From Pantoea vagans (lineage in GTDB: Bacteria; Pseudomonadota; Gammaproteobacteria; Enterobacterales; Enterobacteriaceae), in the NCBI RefSeq assembly GCF_001506165.1, contig NZ_CP011427.1, positions 3,410,001-3,474,000 of the forward strand: a stretch of DNA of 64,000 nt, written 5' to 3'. The notes under the pieces were generated by a model that did no database searches, had not been told where the DNA came from, and saw nothing but the letters and a program-made list of their open reading frames with translations. Shown piece after piece: positions 34,488-43,271 of the stretch. The number at the start of each line of letters is the position of its first letter. The stretch's first letter is position 1. A program made the translations under genes and the position numbers.

Positions 34488-35282
34488 ATGCCGATTATCA
34501 CGCATCAGGATCATCGCTACAGCGAGCATCCCCTGATCTTTATGCAGAGCGACCGCACTTTAGCGAGCGCGCTGGAAGATCTGATGCGCGATCAACGCAG
34601 CTACATGCTGGATAACGTGAAGCTTGGACAACCCGCCCCGGCCGGAACTTTGACGCTCGCCGAATGGTCGAAACCCGTGCATTATCGCCGCCTGACCCAG
34701 CGCTACAGCGATTACCTGTATCGCAATCACCCTGATGTGCAGCAGGAAGCCAAGCCGCTGCAATCACTGTGGGCGCAGTGGTATTTTGGATTGCTGCTCT
34801 CACCACTGATGCTGATGCTACTGCAGGAACCACGGGCACTGAGCTGCGCGCCACATCTGATTCATGTTGAGTTCCATGAGAATGGTCACCCTTGCGCCTT
34901 CTGGATTGATGTGCAGGAAGACAGCGAGGCTCGCTACCTCAGCGCACAGCAGCGTATCGATCGCCTGATCCAGCAATGTCTGATACCCGCCGTCAACGGC
35001 ATGACGCAGCACGGTGATATCAATGCGAAACTCATCTGGAACAACATGGGTTTCTCATTTTACTGGTTCCTGGGTGAGCTGAAAAACCAACTGCCTGAGC
35101 ACGTTATTGCGCAGTTGCAACAGGCGCTGTTCTTTACCCAGACACTCTTAGATGGCAGTGACAACCCACTGTACCGCACCATGATCCCGCGCAACGGTGA
35201 AATGGAACGTCGTAGTTGCTGCCAGCGCTATCGTATTCCTGATGTTGAACGTTGTGGTAACTGCACGTTAAAAGTGGTTTAA
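34488..35282 (+). CDS. fhuF: Siderophore-iron reductase FhuF
   Basis: Cytoplasmic [2Fe-2S] protein that reduces ferric iron in hydroxamate siderophores to release it. 264 aa, with the unusual C-terminal cluster motif C-C-x10-C-x2-C visible in RRSCCQRYRIPDVERCGNC. Central stretches SLWAQWYFGLLLSPLMLMLL and LIWNNMGFSFYWFL follow the E. coli protein. A Fur-like box is just upstream. Confidence 0.94.
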   Translation: MPIITHQDHRYSEHPLIFMQSDRTLASALEDLMRDQRSYMLDNVKLGQPAPAGTLTLAEWSKPVHYRRLTQRYSDYLYRNHPDVQQEAKPLQSLWAQWYFGLLLSPLMLMLLQEPRALSCAPHLIHVEFHENGHPCAFWIDVQEDSEARYLSAQQRIDRLIQQCLIPAVNGMTQHGDINAKLIWNNMGFSFYWFLGELKNQLPEHVIAQLQQALFFTQTLLDGSDNPLYRTMIPRNGEMERRSCCQRYRIPDVERCGNCTLKVV

Positions 35283-35377
35283 CCTCCGCGCATTCTGTTA
35301 CAGATTCTCTTTTTATCTCGTTTACACTTTTCCCCCCTTATGGCAGCTTTTAGTCTCTGTTTTTGCCGGAGAAAAAA

Positions 35378-35842
35378 ATGAGCCTGGAGTCGGTACGGCA
35401 CTTCTTTGCCGAACATGCACCTGATATCGATATCATCGAGATGCCAGAGAGCACCGCCACGGTAGAACTGGCCGCACGCGTTCATGGCGTGATGCCTGGG
35501 CAAATCGCCAAAACCCTGTCGTTGAAAGTGAAAGATGCCATTGTGCTGATTGTCACGCGTGGGGATGCCCGCCTCGACAACCGCAAGCTGAAAGCCGCGC
35601 TCGGTGCCAAGGCACGCATGCTCAGCGTCGATGAAGTGGTGAACTGGACCGGTCATCCGGTGGGTGGCGTTTGCCCGTTCGGATTAGAGAATCCCCTGAC
35701 CGTCTATTGTGATGTGACGCTGCGCAGCTTTGAAGAAGTGTTGCCCGCTGCTGGCTCAATCCACAGCGCCGTGCGCATTTCACCGCAGCGAATGGCTGAC
35801 CTCACTGCGGCGAAATGGATTGACGTCTGCGAAACGCTCTAA
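35378..35842 (+). CDS. YbaK/EbsC-type aminoacyl-tRNA editing deacylase
   Basis: 154 aa from MSLESVRHFF, chosen because GGAG lies eight bases upstream. The YbaK fold signatures are IAKTLSLKVKDAIVLIVTRGD, the Lys in DNRKLKAALGAKARMLSVDE and the loop GHPVGGVCPFGL. Such proteins hydrolyse mischarged tRNAs (Ala, Pro, Cys, Thr types); which one cannot be told. It ends convergent with, and four bases inside, the next gene. Confidence 0.85.
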   Translation: MSLESVRHFFAEHAPDIDIIEMPESTATVELAARVHGVMPGQIAKTLSLKVKDAIVLIVTRGDARLDNRKLKAALGAKARMLSVDEVVNWTGHPVGGVCPFGLENPLTVYCDVTLRSFEEVLPAAGSIHSAVRISPQRMADLTAAKWIDVCETL

Positions 35843-37059
35843 CGTTGCTCGCGCGCCACAGCACCAGAGATTTCGATGCCGCGCGTCTCCCGTCCAAAGG
35901 CGACAAACACGCAAATCAGTACCGCCACCGTCCCTGCAACAATGGCCATCCCGAGGCCATAGTTGCCGCCGTGGGCCTCTGCAATCCGTGACTGCAAGGT
36001 CGCATTGACGGAGGCAATCAGATTACCCAGTTGATAAACAAAGCCAGGCAGCACCGCACGGGCGTTTGCCGGCACCAGCTCGGTAAGATAGGTAGGAACA
36101 ACACCCCACGCGCCCTGCACCATGAATTGCATCAGGAATGCGCCGATGCCAATCATCCACGAGCCGCTTGAAAACGCCCACAATGGCAGCACCGGCAGCG
36201 CGAGGAAAGACGCCAGAATAATCGCTTTCTTGCGGCCAATACGTTCTGACAATGCGCCAAACGTGATCCCGCCGAGCATCGCCGCAATGTTGTAGCTGAT
36301 AGCGATAATACTGACGGTATGGGGATCAAACTGATGCTGCACCTTCAGGAAGGTGGGATAGAGATCCTGTGTACCGTGGCTGAAGAAGTTAAAGCACGCC
36401 ATCAGCAGCACCATATAGATACAGATCTTCCAGTGCTGACGAATGATTGGTAGCAGTGCCGTGCTCTCTTTTCTCTCACGCGCTGCCAACCACACCGGCG
36501 ATTCCGGCACTTTGAAATAGATGAACGGCAGCAGCAGAATCGGCAACGCGCCAATCAGGAACATACCTCGCCAGCCCACCGCTTCGAAAAACAGCCCAAA
36601 AATAATCGATGCCAGCAGATAACCGCAGGGATAGCCTGCCTGGAAAATACCGGACATCAAACCACGTGAGCGGTCGGGGATGGTTTCCATCGCCAGAGAC
36701 GATGCCACCCCCCAGATTCCGCCCATCGCCACGCCGTAAATCACGCGGAACGCCAGGAAGGCAGAGAAATTGGGTGACCAAGCCGACAGCAGTTCGAACA
36801 GTGAAAACATCACGATATTAAGCATCAGGATCGGGCGTCGGCCATATTTCTCAGCAAGACGACCAAAAATCAATGCGCCAATCGGTCGTACCGCAAGCGT
36901 GAGCATAATGGCAATGGAAACATCGGAGACGCTGGTGTTGAAATACTGGGCAAGATCGCTGAGTACAAACACCAGGATAAAGAAATCGAACGCATCCAGC
37001 GTCCAGCTGGCGAAACTGGCAAAAGCCACGTTTCGCTGGGTCGCAGTCCAGTTGAACAT
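35839..37059 (-). CDS. Major facilitator transporter, carboxylate/sialate (NanT-like) type
   Basis: 406 aa, 12 transmembrane helices. The loop 2-3 motif GRLAEKYGRRPILM and the family stretch FRVIYGVAMGGIWGVASSLAME place it with NanT, JEN-type and aromatic-acid symporters. No catabolic gene is beside it, so the substrate is unknown. AGGA precedes the ATG. It faces the deacylase gene with a four-base overlap of stops. Confidence 0.82.
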   Translation of the reverse strand: MFNWTATQRNVAFASFASWTLDAFDFFILVFVLSDLAQYFNTSVSDVSIAIMLTLAVRPIGALIFGRLAEKYGRRPILMLNIVMFSLFELLSAWSPNFSAFLAFRVIYGVAMGGIWGVASSLAMETIPDRSRGLMSGIFQAGYPCGYLLASIIFGLFFEAVGWRGMFLIGALPILLLPFIYFKVPESPVWLAARERKESTALLPIIRQHWKICIYMVLLMACFNFFSHGTQDLYPTFLKVQHQFDPHTVSIIAISYNIAAMLGGITFGALSERIGRKKAIILASFLALPVLPLWAFSSGSWMIGIGAFLMQFMVQGAWGVVPTYLTELVPANARAVLPGFVYQLGNLIASVNATLQSRIAEAHGGNYGLGMAIVAGTVAVLICVFVAFGRETRGIEISGAVAREQR

Positions 37060-37285
37060 AGGGGTATCCTGTCTGATTGCTTCCGGTTCGTTGACCGGAA
37101 TTTATTGGAACGTTATCCAGCAAATGGTTTCACTGGTTATTATTGTGTTAACCATTTGTATATAGCATGTCAGAAAGACCGGCTGCGGCGGGGAATTGTC
37201 AGGGAGTGATTCGCGGTGTAAGGAAGCGTGTCGGAGGGTGAGGATAGTGCACCGCAAGGTCGCGGTGCCTTTTATTGCACATCGT

Positions 37286-38269
37286 TCAGCGTTTCAACCG
37301 ATTAAATGCCTGCTCGATCATCTCCAGCAGTAACGGATTATTCACGCTGTGCATCACATGCACCAACGCGCCGGTTTGCTCAGGCACGCCGATATCCAAT
37401 CGCAAGGGTAAACGATAGCGCCAGCTTTTGCCCCGCGTGGCACCGGCACGCAGTTCAATATCGACATGATAATCGACCCCATCCGCCACTCGTTGATTCA
37501 GCAACCAGGCAATCACCAGCGCATCATGGATCCAACAGCCTGGCAAATGACGTGTACGAATGGAGTAGTCAATCCACGGGCGCAGCGTCTCGCGCACAAA
37601 CTGCGGTAGAGGATGGTCATTGGCGGTAAGGCGGTTAAGATCCTGATGCGTCATCAGCGTTTGCGTGGTCGCATCCATCGGCACCAGGGTGATGGTGGCA
37701 CCGCTGTGTAACACCTGGTGGGCCGCTTCCGGATCAAGGCCAAAATTGGTGTCTTTGATGTAATCATCCAACGCAAAGACGCCGCCCATGATGACAATCT
37801 CTGCCACCGATTCCGCCATCTGTGGGTATCGCTGCAGCGCCAGCGCCACATTGGTCAATGGGCCGATGGCTACCAGCGTAAACTCACCGGGGTTATCGCA
37901 AATCAACTGCCCCATCACGCCAGCAGCATCATTGCCATCAGCCGCAAGCACCTGGGGCTGACGCACGCCACGCCATAGTTCGCCGAGTTTTTCGTCCTGC
38001 ACGCCATCAAGGCGGGCGCGCCACGGCGCCGGGTCTTCACGCAGCGCCTGCAATGCCCCCTGCACCACCGGAATATTGAGGCCAAGGCGTTGCAACAGGT
38101 CTTTAGCCACCTGCGCGCCCACGGCGCTCGGTGTATTACCGGTGACGGTCGTAATCAGCTCTACTGATAGCGAAGGTGAAGCCAACGCTAATGCCAGCGC
38201 AAGGCCGTCATCAGTGTTCGCACCTGCAATTCCATTCCCCGGATCACAATCAATAATCAGTCTTTTCAT
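37286..38269 (-). CDS. Ribonucleoside hydrolase (inosine/uridine-preferring family)
   Basis: 327 aa. Calcium-binding signature DCDPGNGIAGANTDDGLAL at the N-terminus (the usual DxDxxxDD cluster appears as DCDPG...NTDD), the VAIGPLTNVALAL and IVIMGGVF stretches, and a late H-D pair (CWIHDALVIAW). It splits nucleosides to base and ribose. The second Asp of the usual DPGxDDxxA has a longer insert (NGIAGANT), worth noting. Last gene of a cassette with a LacI regulator and an MHS transporter on the same strand. Confidence 0.85.
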   Translation of the reverse strand: MKRLIIDCDPGNGIAGANTDDGLALALALASPSLSVELITTVTGNTPSAVGAQVAKDLLQRLGLNIPVVQGALQALREDPAPWRARLDGVQDEKLGELWRGVRQPQVLAADGNDAAGVMGQLICDNPGEFTLVAIGPLTNVALALQRYPQMAESVAEIVIMGGVFALDDYIKDTNFGLDPEAAHQVLHSGATITLVPMDATTQTLMTHQDLNRLTANDHPLPQFVRETLRPWIDYSIRTRHLPGCWIHDALVIAWLLNQRVADGVDYHVDIELRAGATRGKSWRYRLPLRLDIGVPEQTGALVHVMHSVNNPLLLEMIEQAFNRLKR

Positions 38270-38281
38270 AATGTTATAAGT

Positions 38282-39304
38282 TTATTTTTGTTGGATAAGC
38301 TGGCAGCCGCAGGACTCACCGAGTTCGAGATAGTGAGGAAACTCTGCCAGTTGTGCGTCGCCATCCCAATTTTTCAGCATGGCAATAGCGCTGCGAGCCA
38401 TTTCACGCAGCGGTTGACGTACGGTGGTCAGCGTGGGGACATGAAACGCTGATTGATCGGTCCCGTTGAAGCACACCAGCGCGACATCTTGCGGCACACG
38501 CAAACCGTGCTCAGAGAGCGCACGGATGCAGCCTATCGCCTGGCCTTCATTACTGGTAAACAGGGCGCGCGGAACACGTCCGCTGGCGACCATACGCTTG
38601 GTTGCGTCGTAACCGCCCTGCCGCGTAAAGTTGGCTGGGAAAATCAGGGTTTCATCAATCGGTAAGCCCTGTTCGGCCATCGCCTCCCGCCAGCCCTGAA
38701 TACGGTCCTGGGCATTGAGCATCTCCAGCGGGCCGCTGATGATGCCAACCTGCTGATAACCGTGGCTCAGTAAATGCGCCGTGACCTGACGTGAAGCCTC
38801 TTGTTCATTGACGCGTAACATGCTGACGCCAGGGCGCGGCTCAACGCGATCCAGCATCACCAACGGTGTTCCACTGGCCTGAATCACATCAATGTAGGGA
38901 TGCCGATCAACGCTGTTATAAAACAGCCCATCAACCTGACGATTTAACAATCCCTGGATCAGTTCCAGTTCGCGTTTACGATCGTCCCCAGCATCACCCA
39001 GCAACATCACGTGGCCGTGATTAAGTGACTCCTGCAACAGCATATGCGCCATCGAAGCGACAAAGGGGTTGCTGATATTCGGCACCACCAACCCAAAAGT
39101 CTTGGTGCTGCCAGAAGCCAGCGCACGCGCCACGGCATTGGGCCGATAACCGGTTTGTTTGATCGCATCCAGTACACGCTGGCGCGTCGCTTCCGCCACC
39201 GGACGTGGACCGTTATTAATGACGTAGCTCACCACCGCCACTGAGGTTCCAGCGACTTTTGCCACATCACTGCGTGTCACATTTCCGCTTGGGGATTTCG
39301 CCAA
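38282..39304 (-). CDS. LacI-family transcriptional regulator
   Basis: 340 aa. HTH and hinge at the N-terminus (VTRSDVAKVAGTSVAVVSYV, ...AVARALASG) and a periplasmic-binding-protein-like effector domain (~65-335, TFGLVVPNISNPFVASMAH, GIISGPLEMLNAQDR). The frame opens with TTG at 39304 after AGAGG; a GTG eight codons later is an alternative start. It lies 12 bp before the nucleoside hydrolase and after the MHS transporter, and probably controls both in response to a nucleoside or ribose compound. Confidence 0.88.
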   Translation of the reverse strand: MAKSPSGNVTRSDVAKVAGTSVAVVSYVINNGPRPVAEATRQRVLDAIKQTGYRPNAVARALASGSTKTFGLVVPNISNPFVASMAHMLLQESLNHGHVMLLGDAGDDRKRELELIQGLLNRQVDGLFYNSVDRHPYIDVIQASGTPLVMLDRVEPRPGVSMLRVNEQEASRQVTAHLLSHGYQQVGIISGPLEMLNAQDRIQGWREAMAEQGLPIDETLIFPANFTRQGGYDATKRMVASGRVPRALFTSNEGQAIGCIRALSEHGLRVPQDVALVCFNGTDQSAFHVPTLTTVRQPLREMARSAIAMLKNWDGDAQLAEFPHYLELGESCGCQLIQQK

Positions 39305-39380
39305 GGATCTTGCCTCTGTATCAATGCCATTGGCCGGAGAATCCGGCCAATGGCGATGTTTAACTCATAACCTCTGAGCG

Positions 39381-40775
39381 CTAAATGGCATCTTCCGGGA
39401 GATTCAAATCGCGCCCGCGCGTTTCGGGTGCCACAAAAGTCGTGAGGAATCCGATGCTCGCCATCGCCGAGAAGTACACGGCAATCGCCCACCAGTGACC
39501 GGTGTAAGACAACAGCGCTGCAGCCACTAAAGGTGCGGTTCCACCTGAAAGGATAGACCCTAGCTCTTTCGCTACCGCCATCTTGGTGTAACGGTGTTTA
39601 ACACCAAACATCTCAACGCCCCACGCAGCCTGCACGCCAAAAATGCCCAGCGAAGCCAGCGCCATACCGACCACAATCACCGGAATCACGATGGCCGGAT
39701 CATGGCTATCCATCAGACTAAAGGCGGGCCAGGCGTAGATCATCAGCAACAGGCAGAAGCTACGATAGGTAATGCGGCGACCAAAGCGGTCTGATAACCA
39801 ACCGGCAAAAGGAATGATCAGGAAACCCAGCAGCGAAGCGATAAACACCGCGGTGGTCGGCACCGATTTATCGAGCATCAGCACTTTGGCGACGTAGCCC
39901 ACAATAAAGCCCTGCGCCAGATATGAAGGACCGTTTTCACCGATGCGCAAACCCACCATGGTCCAAAACGCACGGCTGCGTTGCCAGAAGCTGCGGGTAT
40001 CAATCTCGGAAGCAGCCTGTTGCAAGGTGGCATTACGCTCGGCCTGCAATTCCGCCTGCTGGCGTTCAAAGACCGGGGTTTCACGCAGGTGACGACGAAG
40101 CCACAGCGCGACCACCGCGATCAGCACACTGCTGAGGAACGGGATGCGCCAGCCCCAGGCGAGCAGGCTTTCTTTATCCATCTGAATCACGGCCAGCCAC
40201 ACCAGTGAGGCGATCAGCGTGCCGCTGTTGGAGCCGAGGGCAATAACAGAGGAGACCAGGCCACGACGCTCAACCGGTGCATATTCACCTAACATCACGG
40301 TGCCGCCTGAAAGCTCAGCCCCTGCGCCAAGGCCTTGCGTAAAGCGCAGCAACACCAGACAAGCAGGCGCCCACACGCCAATGGTCGCGTAGGAAGGAAT
40401 CAGACCAATTAAAGTGGTGGAAGCACCCATCAGGATGATGGTGGCGATCATCACGGTTTTTCGGCCTTTGCGATCGCCAATCCAACCAAACAGCAGCGCG
40501 CCGATGGGACGGGCAATAAAGCCGACCGACCAGGTGGCAAAGCTGGAGAGCAACGCCATTGTCGGGGTGGCATTGGGGAAGAATACATCGCCAAAAATGA
40601 TACCGGCAGCCAGACCATAGAGCGCGAAATCCGCATATTCCATGGCAGTGCCCAGCCAACATGAAAAGGTAGCGCGCCAGAAATCTTTGCGGCCAGAGGG
40701 GGTTTCCAACCGCGCATCGGCAGCTGAAGTGGAGGTCAGTGAAGTTTGTTGCGAAACGGATTGATGTACCGTCAT
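39381..40775 (-). CDS. Metabolite:H+ symporter (MHS family)
   Basis: 464 aa, 12 transmembrane helices, related to ShiA/KgtP/ProP: ATFSCWLGTAMEYADFALYG in helix 1, GWIGDRKGRKTVMI in loop 2-3 and RFTQGLGAGAELSGGTVML in helix 4. The start MTVHQSV at 40775 follows GGGAAAGGG. First of a three-gene set with a LacI regulator and a nucleoside hydrolase, so a nucleoside or similar substrate is likely; this is inference from context. Confidence 0.85.
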   Translation of the reverse strand: MTVHQSVSQQTSLTSTSAADARLETPSGRKDFWRATFSCWLGTAMEYADFALYGLAAGIIFGDVFFPNATPTMALLSSFATWSVGFIARPIGALLFGWIGDRKGRKTVMIATIILMGASTTLIGLIPSYATIGVWAPACLVLLRFTQGLGAGAELSGGTVMLGEYAPVERRGLVSSVIALGSNSGTLIASLVWLAVIQMDKESLLAWGWRIPFLSSVLIAVVALWLRRHLRETPVFERQQAELQAERNATLQQAASEIDTRSFWQRSRAFWTMVGLRIGENGPSYLAQGFIVGYVAKVLMLDKSVPTTAVFIASLLGFLIIPFAGWLSDRFGRRITYRSFCLLLMIYAWPAFSLMDSHDPAIVIPVIVVGMALASLGIFGVQAAWGVEMFGVKHRYTKMAVAKELGSILSGGTAPLVAAALLSYTGHWWAIAVYFSAMASIGFLTTFVAPETRGRDLNLPEDAI

Positions 40776-41356
40776 AACCCTTTCCCTGAAATAGGTGAAA
40801 ACAGCAAACGCCCTTCCGTGGGTCGATTCCCTTGCAACAAGCGGAACACCCCGGTGACGACGTTCAGTAGGCAAACCTGGATGAAAGTCAAAGAATTCCC
40901 CTGGTGTTGGAATTCGCTTATTCGCCTGTTCTCGCCGATGTTATTTTCATCGATCGCATTAGTAAGGCAAATGTAACTGGGTCATCTCAAGGCCAACTTC
41001 GTCTCTGGCACCGTGAGCTATCACTTTGGATACAGTCTATCTACGCGCGTAGATAAATCAAGTGATAAAAGTAAAAACAATTAATTTATCTTTACTATAG
41101 CTCGGGATAAAAAGACAAAAATGGCGTCAATTCATGACATTACATCTCACGCGCCTGAATCATCATTCGTCAAACCGCATGTTATTAACGATGAATGCTT
41201 ATCATTGGCAGAGTGGCAGCTGATCTTTCATCGCGGTTTTTTTCGCACAATACAGTTAAGCTTTGATGACAATTGCGAATTAATCTTAAAACGAGCTTAC
41301 TCTCGCGGTTGAGTTGATGCCTGCATTACACTGGATAAAAATCAATCAGGACGCTT
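40776..41356. other. Intergenic region upstream of the MHS/LacI/nucleoside hydrolase cassette
   Basis: About 580 bp without a convincing gene. It holds an inverted repeat GAATTCC-N9-GGAATTC (40893-40915) and an 18-bp perfect palindrome (41038-41055), both probable regulator sites, and then AT-rich DNA. A 63-codon frame at 41121-41312 has no good ribosome-binding site and no recognisable relatives. Confidence 0.6.
41038..41055. promoter_or_regulatory. 18-bp perfect palindrome, candidate operator
   Basis: TATCTACGCGCGTAGATA, symmetric about a CG centre as LacI-family operators usually are. It lies 263 bp before the MHS start, on the side where a divergent or distant promoter could be. Which protein binds it is unknown. 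Confidence 0.5.
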
Positions 41357-41911
41357 ATGACTATCATCCTTATGCGACACGGCAAACCTGACCATCCGGT
41401 GAGCGGACGCTTCTCTGCGCGAGCGTTGGCAGACTGGTGCGAGGGATACGATCTGGCTGATATTTGTGACACGCCCCCGGCTCGCAGCAGGGCGATTGCG
41501 CATCTAGCCAGCGTGATTGCCTCCAGCTCGCTGCCGCGCGCGCGCTCATCCTTAGCACGTCTCGGTTTGCAACCGCATGCCGTGGATGACATTTTCAGCG
41601 AAGTGGCGATGCCCCTGCTGCCGTTTGAGCGCCTGCATCTGCCTCTGACGGTCTGGCTGGCACTGTTGCGCCTGTTATGGCTGTGTGGTTATGCCGGGCA
41701 TGTGGAATCGGTTAAACACGCGCGAGAACGCGCGCGTCAGGCCGCAGACAAGTTGGTCACGCTGTCCAAACAGGGCACCGTTTTGTTAGTCGGCCATGGC
41801 ATCATGAACAAATTGATTGCACGTGAGTTACGTAAGCGCGGCTGCCAAGCTGAGAAACATGCCAGCAGCCGCCACTGGAGCAGCGCGATTTACCACCGCC
41901 CATTCATTTAA
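41357..41911 (+). CDS. Histidine phosphatase superfamily protein
   Basis: 184 aa. The RHG motif is at the N-terminus (ILMRHGKPDHP, catalytic His), and the second half of the active site is seen in SSLPRARSS and LLVGHGIMNKLIA. Related to phosphoglycerate-mutase-like phosphatases; substrate unknown. AGGA precedes the ATG. Its end overlaps the convergent beta-propeller gene by eight bases. Confidence 0.85.
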   Translation: MTIILMRHGKPDHPVSGRFSARALADWCEGYDLADICDTPPARSRAIAHLASVIASSSLPRARSSLARLGLQPHAVDDIFSEVAMPLLPFERLHLPLTVWLALLRLLWLCGYAGHVESVKHARERARQAADKLVTLSKQGTVLLVGHGIMNKLIARELRKRGCQAEKHASSRHWSSAIYHRPFI

Positions 41912-42854
41912 GCTGGAAATAACTCAATATTTCACACCCTTTCCCCGCCGTCGGTGTAGCAACCACCTTCATCTGCTGCAAATCAATCACGCTCAACGAA
42001 CCATCACCTTCATTGGCGATCAACAGCGTACGGTTGTCTGAGCTGAAACAGCCATCCATGGGTTTATTGCCGACCGGAATGTCACCGAGCGGATTGAGCA
42101 GATCGTCAAACAGCGTCACCAACGGCTCTTGATCGCCAATCGCCACTAAGCGTTCACCGTTGGCACTAAAACGCACCACCTGACAGGGTCGCTGATGGCC
42201 TGACAATCTAATGCGCTGACGAATACGATGACTTTGGCGATCGACCACATACAACAACGGCGCATCTGCGGCGCTCGCGACTAAATAGGGGTGCTTTGGT
42301 GAAGCGGCAATACCCGCGATGGGGCCGGGCATTAAAATATTATCAATGATGCGCCCTTCTGCCTCACACAGATCCACCACCGTGATGCTCGCGTCTTCCT
42401 CGTTCTCAGTAAACAACTTGCGCCCGCTGGGAGACAACGTCAGCCGATGGGCATTGTGTGAAGGCAGGGTGATCACTTTCTCGACTTTGTCGGTTAAAGG
42501 ATCGATAACGGCCACGGCCGCACTGTTTTCACAACAGAGATACACTTTGCCATCACGCCCCAGTTGACCACTGTGGGGGGACTGCAAAGGCGATAAATCG
42601 ATAAAACCGCTGATCTGGCGCTGGCGTAAATTGATCACAGCCACTTTATGGCCCGGATGCGGGTTGTCACCGTGAATGCCATCGCCATAGATCGGCACAT
42701 AGGCCTTCTCCTGTTCGGGTAGCATCAACAGCTCATGCGGACGCGGCGGAAACGCATTCAACTCCTGCTGCACAGCATAGGTATCGGGATCGAGAAACAG
42801 GACACGATTCCCCTGTTTATCCACCGCCAGTAACCCACGGGTGTATGACTGCAT
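41904..42854 (-). CDS. YVTN-type beta-propeller protein
   Basis: 316 aa made of about seven repeats of 40-45 residues of the surface-layer/YVTN kind (VAVIDPLTDKVEKVITLP, ITVVDLCEAEGRIIDNIL, SVIDLQQMKVVATPTAG). No signal peptide is seen, so it is probably cytoplasmic. Lactonase-like propellers share this shape, but no catalytic set can be assigned. Function unknown. Confidence 0.75.
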   Translation of the reverse strand: MQSYTRGLLAVDKQGNRVLFLDPDTYAVQQELNAFPPRPHELLMLPEQEKAYVPIYGDGIHGDNPHPGHKVAVINLRQRQISGFIDLSPLQSPHSGQLGRDGKVYLCCENSAAVAVIDPLTDKVEKVITLPSHNAHRLTLSPSGRKLFTENEEDASITVVDLCEAEGRIIDNILMPGPIAGIAASPKHPYLVASAADAPLLYVVDRQSHRIRQRIRLSGHQRPCQVVRFSANGERLVAIGDQEPLVTLFDDLLNPLGDIPVGNKPMDGCFSSDNRTLLIANEGDGSLSVIDLQQMKVVATPTAGKGCEILSYFQLK

Positions 42855-43271
42855 AATGCCTCCTTTGTTTTTACCCTCTGGTGTAAGCGTAGCTAATCGG
42901 CATCAACGAGGGGCAAATCCCTGCCAGGCCAGTAGAAAATGTAGCCGCCTTAACCGATCTGATCAGCGGCTACTTTTAATCCAGGCCGCAGCTATCGCCA
43001 TGCGTACGTTATTTTATTAGGAATAGTCCTAATGATGATTAATTAAAGAATCAGCAATCAACGCACTTATTTATCGAAAATTTTATGCTTAACGGATCCT
43101 TCATTTTCCGGTTTATCTGAAAGCAAAAAAAAGTAATAGCCTCTAAGGCCAGAATGTTTTATTAAGCTGAGGTGAGTACTTTTTACACACAGCCGTGAGG
43201 AAACATAAGAGCGCTTAAGCCGCCAGCATCAGGGAATCCTTGCCACCATAACCACAATAATTAGGTGCATC
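42855..43271. other. AT-rich intergenic region before the capsule-type glycosyltransferase
   Basis: 417 bp with no convincing reading frame. From about 43010 it becomes clearly AT-rich and contains an RcsAB-like box at 43018-43031. The leader before the next gene is long, around 200 bases. Confidence 0.6.
43018..43031. promoter_or_regulatory. RcsAB-like box
   Basis: TAGGAATAGTCCTA matches the RcsAB consensus TAAGAATATTCCTA at 12 of 14 positions and is nearly palindromic (flanks extend it to TTAGGA...TCCTAA). It is 241 bp upstream of a capsule-synthesis-type glycosyltransferase. Confidence 0.65.

Noticed and set aside
41121..41312. Possible 63-codon gene before the histidine phosphatase
   Set aside because: No ribosome-binding site, no family resemblance, and the DNA upstream is operator-like. 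Not enough to call.
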